From assembly GCA_029213005.1 (NCBI GenBank), contig JARGPI010000023.1, forward strand, positions 50,648 to 114,647: a stretch of 64,000 bases of DNA, given 5' to 3'. A program made the position numbers and the translations under genes. This document shows, one piece after another, positions 26,713 through 35,700 of the stretch (position 1 is its first letter; the number at the start of each line of letters is the position of its first letter). This DNA is from Verrucomicrobiales bacterium. Lineage in GTDB: Bacteria > Verrucomicrobiota > Verrucomicrobiia > Verrucomicrobiales > DEV007. The notes below the pieces were generated by a model that was given only the letters and a program-made list of their open reading frames with translations, was not told the DNA's origin and did not search any database.

Positions 26713-29700
26713 GAGAGCGCCTTTCGCGGCAGCCCCGGTTTCCGCGCCACCTGCATCAATATATGAAGCAAGTTGCTCAATGGTTGGGTGAGTGAGGAAT
26801 GCATCAACTGGCACTTCGCACTTCGTCTTGTCAGAAACCTCTACCAGAATTCTGAGGGCCATCAGGGAATCCCCGCCCAGCTCAAAGAAATTATCAGTCG
26901 TTCCAAATTCTTTCGTTTCGAAATTCGCACTGAAGATGTCCCAGAGAATAGTCTCTGTTCCAGTTTTCGGATCAACGCGTTCAGACGAATCGCCGAGACC
27001 GAATTTCGGTGAAGGGAGACGCTTCCGATCTGTCTTCAAATTCGGCGTCAGCGGGAATTCAGACATTTCATGGAAGTAGGCAGGAACATAGCTGGCTGGC
27101 AGCTTCTCAGAGAGAAATGTTCTCAACTCAGAATTATCAACCTTCTTGCCGCCTGTCGGAATGAAATATCCTACGAGACCTTCGCCGGAAGGGAGATCCT
27201 CACGCTTGGTGACGACTGCCGATTTGATACCGGCATACTCCTCCATCTGCGCTTCGATATCGCCAAGTTCAATCCTGACGCCTCGAACTTTGACCTGAAA
27301 GTCAACTCGTCCCAGGCACTCCAGATTGCCTTCGCGATTCCATCTGGCCAAATCGCCGGTCCGGTAGAGACGCTGAGTCTCTCCGCCGATCGTGATTTTT
27401 TGGAACGCTTCGGCGGTCAGCTCCGGTCTGTTCCGGTAGCCACGGGCGAGTCCGTCACCACCGATCCAAAGCTCTCCGGTAAATCCTGCTGGAACCGGAT
27501 TGTGATTGGCATCCAGAAGGTAGACTCTGGTATTGGCAATCGGACGTCCGATCGAAACTGAATCGTTGGATTCTGAAATCTTCTCAACGGTTGACCAAAC
27601 CGTGGTTTCGGTCGGTCCGTAAAGGTTCCAAACCTCCTTCGCTGAATTCACCAAAGTGTTAGCGAGGTTGCGGTTCAGAGCTTCACCACCGCAGAAGGCG
27701 CGGAGTTCACTCTGGCCTTCCCAACCTGAGTCCAACAGCATCTGCCAAGTCGCAGGGGTCGCCTGCATAACAGTGATGTCTTCCTCATTAATCAAGTTCG
27801 CGAGGCGACGGCCATCTTTCACGTCATCTGCTCCGGCAATCACCACGGTCGCTCCGGCGATCAATGGCAGGAACATTTCGAGTAATGAAATATCGAACGA
27901 GAGAGTGGTTACGGCGAGAAGTTTGTCCTCACTGGTCAAGCCCGGTTTCTCCAGCATTGACGTCAGGAAGTTGACGGCAGCGCGATGAGGAATTTCAACT
28001 CCTTTAGGAGTTCCGGTCGATCCCGAAGTATAGATAATGTAAGCGAGAGACTTGGCGGTCACTCCAGTTACTTTCGGTGCGTCCGCAGTGGCTTCGATCT
28101 TGTCGATGTTGACCACTTTTAATTTGCCCAGGGCCGTATTATTCGAGGTTGCCTTCGAAACGATCACGGAATGAGGTGCCGCATCGGCTAACATCATTTC
28201 CAGTCGCTCAATCGGGAATTCCGGATCCAGAGGAATGTAGGTTCCTCCGGCTTTCATAACCCCAAGCAGGGCCGCGATCATTTCAGGTGATCTCTCGACC
28301 ATTACAGCCACATTATCACCCACCTTAAGACCATTATCGGTCAGGTTTTTCGCAACTCCGTTAGCCTTGCGGTTGAGTTGGCCGTAGGTGATATGAGTAT
28401 CTCCGAAGATCACAGCAGTGTCCTCATCTCTCTTCGATGCGGATTCTGCTACCAATTCATGGAGCAGGGCATCGCGGTCGTAATCCGCTGCTGTGTCATT
28501 CCATTCGAGCAGAACTTTGGATTCCTCAGATTTATCCAGCAACTGGATCTCGGAAAGCTTGGCGTCCGGTGTCGCTACCATTGCCCGTAGCACCTGCTCA
28601 TACAGTTTGCTTAACTCGGCGATGGTCTCTTCGTCGAAAAGATCGCGGTTATATTGCCAGCAACCAAACAGGTTTCCACCGGCTTCCTCTACCACCAGAG
28701 TAATCTCGAACTGCGCCTGACGAGTCGTCAAATCGATTGTCTCCATTGAGAGATCACCGATGTGGAAAGTGTGTCCACCTTGACCGATGAGGAAAACAGC
28801 GATTCCCTGTTCGTCGATTCCCGGAATACGCTCCATCGAGAAGCTCACCTGGAAAAGTGGGGAACGACCCGGGTCGCGGGGAACATTGAGTTTCTCCACC
28901 AGGCGGGACATCGGATAGTGCTGGTTCTCCAGCGCTCCATTGACACTGTCACGGTTACGAGTCAGGAATTCCGTCACGCTTGGATCATCGTCAACTGTGC
29001 TCCGAACAGGAACCGGATTGATGAAATAACCAACCAGAGATTGCAACTCCTGCTGACTACGGCCGGCGAGCGGCACTCCCACGACAAGGTCGTCCTGCTG
29101 ACAATAACGGTGCAGCAGTATTTCGTAAGCGGAAAGCAAGGTGGTGAACAGAGTGGCATTCGAAGATTTCGACAACTCCTCTACCGATTCAGTAAGGGCT
29201 TCGTCGAGCTGGAATCCATAAGTCGCTCCGTTGAACGTCTGCACGGTCGGACGGGGGCGATCAGTTGGAAGGTCAATCACAGGAGGAGCTCCTGCCATAT
29301 GCTCTTTCCAATAATCGAGCATCCGGTCTCCGGATTCGCTCGCGAGATGTGCGATCTCCCAGTTTACGTAATCTGCAAAGCTAGCCTTTTGAGCCTCCAG
29401 TTTTGGAGTTTTGCCAGCTTTGAACGAGAAGTAATATTCAATCAGATCCTGCATCATGACAGCCACAGACCAGGCGTCTGAGACGATGTGATGCATGCTG
29501 AGCAATGCGATATGAGCGTCGTCAGAAGTTCTGAACAACTCAAGTCGTACCACAGGGCCTCGTTCCAGATTGAACGGGCGATTGGCGTGCTCGGTGATCA
29601 GATTCTTCAATTGGGAATCATTCAGATTTGAACAATCATGCTCACGGAAATCGAATGCCCGGTTGTGTTGAAGCACTTGGACCGGTTCCCCGTTACGAGT

Positions 29701-32700
29701 CGTGAACGAAACGTCGAACATCGGATGACGTTCGAAGAGAAGGGCAAAAGCCTTCTTCATTGCTTCGTGATCCAGTAATGGACGGAACTTGCCGGAGAAA
29801 ACCAGATTGTAGGCCGACGAGTCCGGTGCAAGGCGGTTGAGGAACCAGAGCGCTTTCTGACCTTCTGAAAGCGGGAACACTTCAGGCATTTCCCCGGTCG
29901 CTTCAAATGGCACCAGGTCGAGCGAACTGCCTGTCCCGCCGGAAGCTGATCCAGATCCACCGGATTCGATGAGTTTTTCAAGCACCGGAATCGAAAGGTC
30001 ACGGATGTTGGGTCCGTTGAGAACAGAGCCCATAGGCATTGACATGCCAAGCTTGTCTTCGATTCGGTTCACCAACTCGATGGCCATCAGGGAGTCGAGT
30101 CCCAAATTGGTCAACGGCGTGTCCTTATCAAGACGGGAAGCATCTGTTCCAAGCACCGCGCCAACCTGTGAAGCGATGAGGTCTTCGACCATTCCCATCC
30201 GCTTGTCACTTGGGGCTTCAAGAATTCTTGCCGCCATTGAGTCACCTCCGCCCGAAGAAGAGCGAGGGACGACCGGAAGGAACATATTGGAACCACCGAC
30301 CGAAGGACTGAATCGGGCCAGCGCCTGCCAATCACAGCGGGCACAACCCAATTGAGTGGCGGATGTTTGGATTCCCTGGCCAAAGAGGCTTAAAGTTTCC
30401 TCCATATTGGTCGCTCCCAGTCCTACCAATTCGAGATACTGCTGAGTCTTCTCGTTTCGGGCGACAAATCCAGCTCCAATCAAAGCACCCCAGTTAAAGG
30501 TCAGTGAATTTAGACCCTGAGACCTGCGATAGAATGCCAGTTGGTCGAGGAAGACATTACCGGCATTGTAGTTGGACTGTTTGACCGCTCCGATGAAAGC
30601 CGAGAACGATGAGAAGCAGATAAAGTCATCCAGCTCGATTCCGAGCGTTGCCTCATGCAAATTCCAGGCACCCAGCATTTTGGGAAGAAGCACGCTGTCG
30701 AAGCGCTCATTATCTAGTTCAACGATAAACTCATCGTCCAAAACCATCGCACCATGAACCACACCAATCAGCTTCTGGTCCGTGGCCTGAACTTCCGCAA
30801 CCGCCGCTTTTACATCAGCAGGATTGGTGACATCCCCGCGGATATCGAGAACGGTGCCACCATCTTCGCGAAGACGGGCAACTTTTTCGATCGCATCATC
30901 TTTAGGACCCGACCGGCTCATCAGAGCAAAATGGCGGGCTCCATTGTCATGCATCCAGAGTGCCAGTTCCAATCCAAAACCACCGGCACCACCAGTGATG
31001 AGGTAGGAACCATCTTCCCGGAAACGATTGCCGTTTTCGGTGGGGCGTCCGATTTCGATATCATCAACATCGAAATCAAGAATGTTTTTACCGATATGCT
31101 TACCGGCCGCCATGAAGCGGAAGGCGTCTACCACTTCAGTGATAGGGAACACATGGTTCGGAAGCGGCTTGTAGTTTCCGGCATAGAAATGTTTCTCCAG
31201 TTCTGAGAACATATCAGCCACGTACTTCGGCTTCTGCTGGAGATGCTGCGCCAAATCAATCACAAAGAAACTGATGTTGTTACGCAAAGGTTCCAAACCG
31301 ATTTTCGAGTTGCCATAGACGTCAACTTTTCCGATTTCCAGGTAGCGGCCAAAAGTCTTGAGCACGCTGAAGTTTTTCGGAATGAAGTCACCTGCGAGGG
31401 AGTTGAGGACTGCGTCGACCCCTTCTCCGTTGGTAATTTCCATGATGCGATCCGCGAACTCAAGGGTTCGGGAATCGAGCACATGGTCCACACCGGCATC
31501 AATTAGCAACTGTCTCTTCTCCGGAGTTCCGGCGGTCGAGAAAATGGTAAGTCCAAGGTGCTTCGCAATCTGGATCGCAGCCTGACCGACCCCACCGGTT
31601 CCGGCGTGGATCAGAATGCTCTCGCCCTTTTCCATCCGGGCCAGTTCGTTGATCGCGTAGTGAGTTGTCAGGAACACGGTTGGCAGAGTTGCCGCGTCAA
31701 CGTGTGACATTGAATCCGGTTTTCTGAAAACCATGCTGCGGTGAACCGTGACATAGCTGCGGAAACAGTAGGGAGCCATCCCGACGACGGAATCACCCAC
31801 TTTCAGATCCTTAACTTTCGATCCGACTTTCGTGACAACTCCGGAGAAGTCATCCCCGAACCATTTCAGGTCCACCGGATTTCCGGGGTACATTCCGAGT
31901 GCCTTCATGACATCCCGGAAGTTGATACCACCAGCTTTGATCTGGATTTCGATTTCCTCCTCCTCAGGATCCCGACGAGTTGTCTCGTTCAGGCTGAGGT
32001 TTGTCAGAATACCGGGCTTATCAATTTGAAGGCGATAAGGAAGAACTGTTCCGTCCTTCTGAACTGCATTTCTTGTCCGGGCTGGCAGCTCATCCATTTT
32101 GACACGGTGAACGCGGCGGACAAATCGTCCGTTACCCCGGAATGCGACTTCATGTTCGCCATCGGAAAGAAGGATCTCGTCCGTGAGGTCTTCGATCTCA
32201 AGTTTCTCCGGATTCGAGTCGAGGTCGACCTGAGTCCACTGAAATTCCGGATGCTCGTTATTGGCAACCCTCAAAAGACCAGTGATTGGTGCTGAGGCGA
32301 GACCTGAAATTTGATCGTCGTCAAGAACCGGCATGGTTCCACGGGTCAGGAAGAAAACCGAAGGCTTCTTCGTCCACTCGCGTGACGTCAACATTTTGAC
32401 CAGGCTGTGGGCACTTCTGACACCGGTGTCCTGAGCTTTATTCAAGGTCTCCAGGTCGAGTTTTGCCGTTCTGGGATGATCCAGGCAAAGGGAGTGAACA
32501 ATCACCTTGGGCGACTCACTCTCGAGATTCAGTTCGGAAAGTCTCTCTTCGACTTCTGCCGAGTAGCCACCCGTTAAGATCACCTTAACACCGCGCTTCT
32601 CCAATGAGCTTTGCAATTTCTTGCCAACACCCGAGTAATCGGACATGACGAGGTAAACTTCCAGACTGGAATCTGCCTCTTCGGTGATCTCGGCCGCAAT

Positions 32701-35700
32701 TTCTTCAACGTCATCTGTGACGTCGATTTCCACCGGATCCGGAGCACGGGCGATCAAACAAGCCTGTTGGTCTTCCTTCACATCAAAGGATGAGATAAAA
32801 CTGGTGACATCACGATAGCCACAGAAAGTCAGTAATCCTTCCCACTGTTTACGGGACAGCAGGGCGGAATGCTGGCGCAGTTCTTTGTCGGTGAAACGCC
32901 ACCAACCTCCGAGCAATCCAAAAACGTTATCGAGAGCGGCCCGTCTCCAGGTCACTTCGAGGAACATCAGGATCCCGTCTGGTGCCAGACAGCGCTGGAG
33001 ATTCTTCAGCGTCTCCTTCAAATCGGCTGTGGCGTGAACCACATTAGACGCGAGGACGATGTCGTATTTGTGAAGGCCAACCTGGAATTCAGGGTCCTTC
33101 TCACAATCGAACATCTTGTATTCGACGTAAGGATACTGTTCTCCGAATTTTTCCTCGGCAGTTTGGAGGAAAAGCGGGCCGTTATCAGTGAAGACATACT
33201 CCGTGCGGTCCGATGGGAAAATCTCGAGAATCTTCGCCGTTAGAGAACCGGTTCCGGCTCCCACTTCGAGAACGCGAATCGCTCTTCTTTCCGGAACCTT
33301 GGCTACGGCTGCCTCGAGAGCATCTTTGATTTGCTCATTGATTACCGGAAAGTCTGCACCTTCACGGTAGAAACGCTCCATGATGTGGCCTGAACCACCC
33401 GGAAACAGAACTTCCAGTGGGTCGACTTCACCTGAGAGCACCCCTCCGAGATTTGGTCCGGCCGCACGCTGCAAATCAACTTCAGAGCCAAATTGCGGCA
33501 ACTCAGCTTCGAGACGATCGAGTTTGCCGAGCATGTCGTCGGAAAATTCAGGTTCCTTGATGACCTTCCAGGCAACACCGTCGATTTCCTTCAGGATGCC
33601 GCCTTCCTGCAGAGCCACAAACTGGCCATGCACGAGTTTAGCATGATGACTCGCGATGTTGAGATCGGACATCAACTGTTCCACGGTAATCGTGTCGCCA
33701 ACTTCCGGCTTCCAGCCCAGATCGATATAGGCATTGACGATGAAACTGAAAGCAACCTCGTCCAGTTTCGGAAGAAACTTGGCGTAGTGATCATGCAGTC
33801 CACGGGCATCGTAATGCTCTTGCAGGTTGGAATTCGCCGCTTTGACAATTTCCGCCGGAGCAGCCAATCCATTAGGACCGTCGATTCGAGTTCCTTTGAG
33901 AAGAGATTGTTCCCACTTGGCCTGATAGACACACTTGTCCAGGTCTTCGCCATCATTCTGCTCAACGCGGTCAGCTCGGAATCCCAGAATTTCAGCGACA
34001 ATGTTCCCATCGTCATCAAACACATCGATATCAGCGATGATGTATTCCCGATCGTTATCTGAGTTTACCCGGGCATTCCCCCACAGACGAAGTGGCGGTT
34101 TGTCGGTGTAGAGTCGGATACTGCGAATCGCAGCTGGAAGATAGAAATAATCGATTCCTTTTGCTCCATCAGGGATGACCTGGCCGCCTTTTACAGGGTG
34201 AAAACAGGCATCCAGCACTGCCGGATGAAAGAAAAAGTCAGGAATCGTATCGTGAAGCCCTTCCGGTGCTACGATTTCCGCCAATGACTCTCCGTCCCGT
34301 CTCCACACATTTTGCAGGTGCTGGAAAAGAGGGCGGAACTGGTAGCCGGCATCTTCGTAATCTTTGTAATATTGCTCATGATCGAAGTGGGCATCCATCC
34401 GGGATTTCACTTCGTCAAAGTCAATTTTCTTACCCTCGGGCAGAGGTTGCTTACGAATCACACCCTGGGAATTGAGATCCCACTCTTTCCGGTCTCCGGT
34501 CGAACTGAAGATCTGGAAGATTCGGGTATTCGGATCAAAGACCACTTCTACAGTCGGGACTTTGGTCTCGGAAACGAAGAGTGCTTTCTTCATTTCGAGA
34601 TCTTCCACGACATAGTTTTCCCCGGGGAACATCTTCCGGGCAATAGCCAGACCGATTTCGCCATAACCGGCAGCGGGGAAGACCACGCTGTCCCAGAAAC
34701 GGTGATCATCGAGCCAGGTAAAGTATCTTGGATCCAACTCAAAACGCCAGGTTGGATTGGGAGCGGTTTGCTTCAGTCCGAGCAATGGATGCTCAAGATC
34801 GGCACAGCGAAGGTATTCGCCCTCTTCAGACTCAAGCCAGAATTTTTCCTTCTGCCAGGCGTAGTTGGGAAGGCGGACCCCTTCACAATCAGACTGGTTT
34901 ACGGCACGCCAGTTGACGTCGTAGCCCATGTTGTGGAGCTTGGCCAGATTGGTCAGCATTTCGTGAGACTCATCGGTCTTACGCTTCAAGCTCGAGAAAT
35001 AAACGCCCTTTCTTCCCTGCTCGGAAAGACATTCCATGATGGGGTTCTGCAAAGCAGGGTGAGGTCCCAATTCAAGAAATGAATCTTCGCCGGCACGAAT
35101 CAGGCCGTTCAGCGCCGGAGCAAACAGCACCGATTCACGAACGTTTTTCCACCAATACATTCCGTCCAACTGCTCACCGGCATGAACCCCGCCGGTTACG
35201 GTTGAGATGTAAGGAACCGTGGTCGGTCTCGGCTTGATCCCTTTGAGGGTTTCAAGTAACTCGTCTTTGATCGGCTCCATCTGGTGAGTGTGGAACGCGT
35301 AATCAATTCTCAACCAGCGAACAAATTTCTGCTCGGCTTCCAGTTCCGCGACCACTTCTTCAAGTGGTTCGGTATCACCGGCCAGTGTCAGCATGTTGGG
35401 GCTGTTAACCACCGCCACCTGAACGCGGTCTTCGCGACCTGCGAGAAGCTTTTTCGCCTGGGCTTCGTTGATCCCGACAGCGACCATCCGGCCATGTCCG
35501 CCAGTGGAATCCTGCAGGCGGGAACGATGATAGATCACCGTCACGGCGTCTTCCATCGTGTAAGCGCCTGCGACATAGGCTGCCGCGACTTCACCTACGG
35601 AGTGTCCTACCACTTTGGATGGAACGATTCCCCAGGATTTCCAAAGTTCTGCGAGTGCAACCTGAAGACCGAAGATTGCCGGCTGAGCGATATTGGTGCG

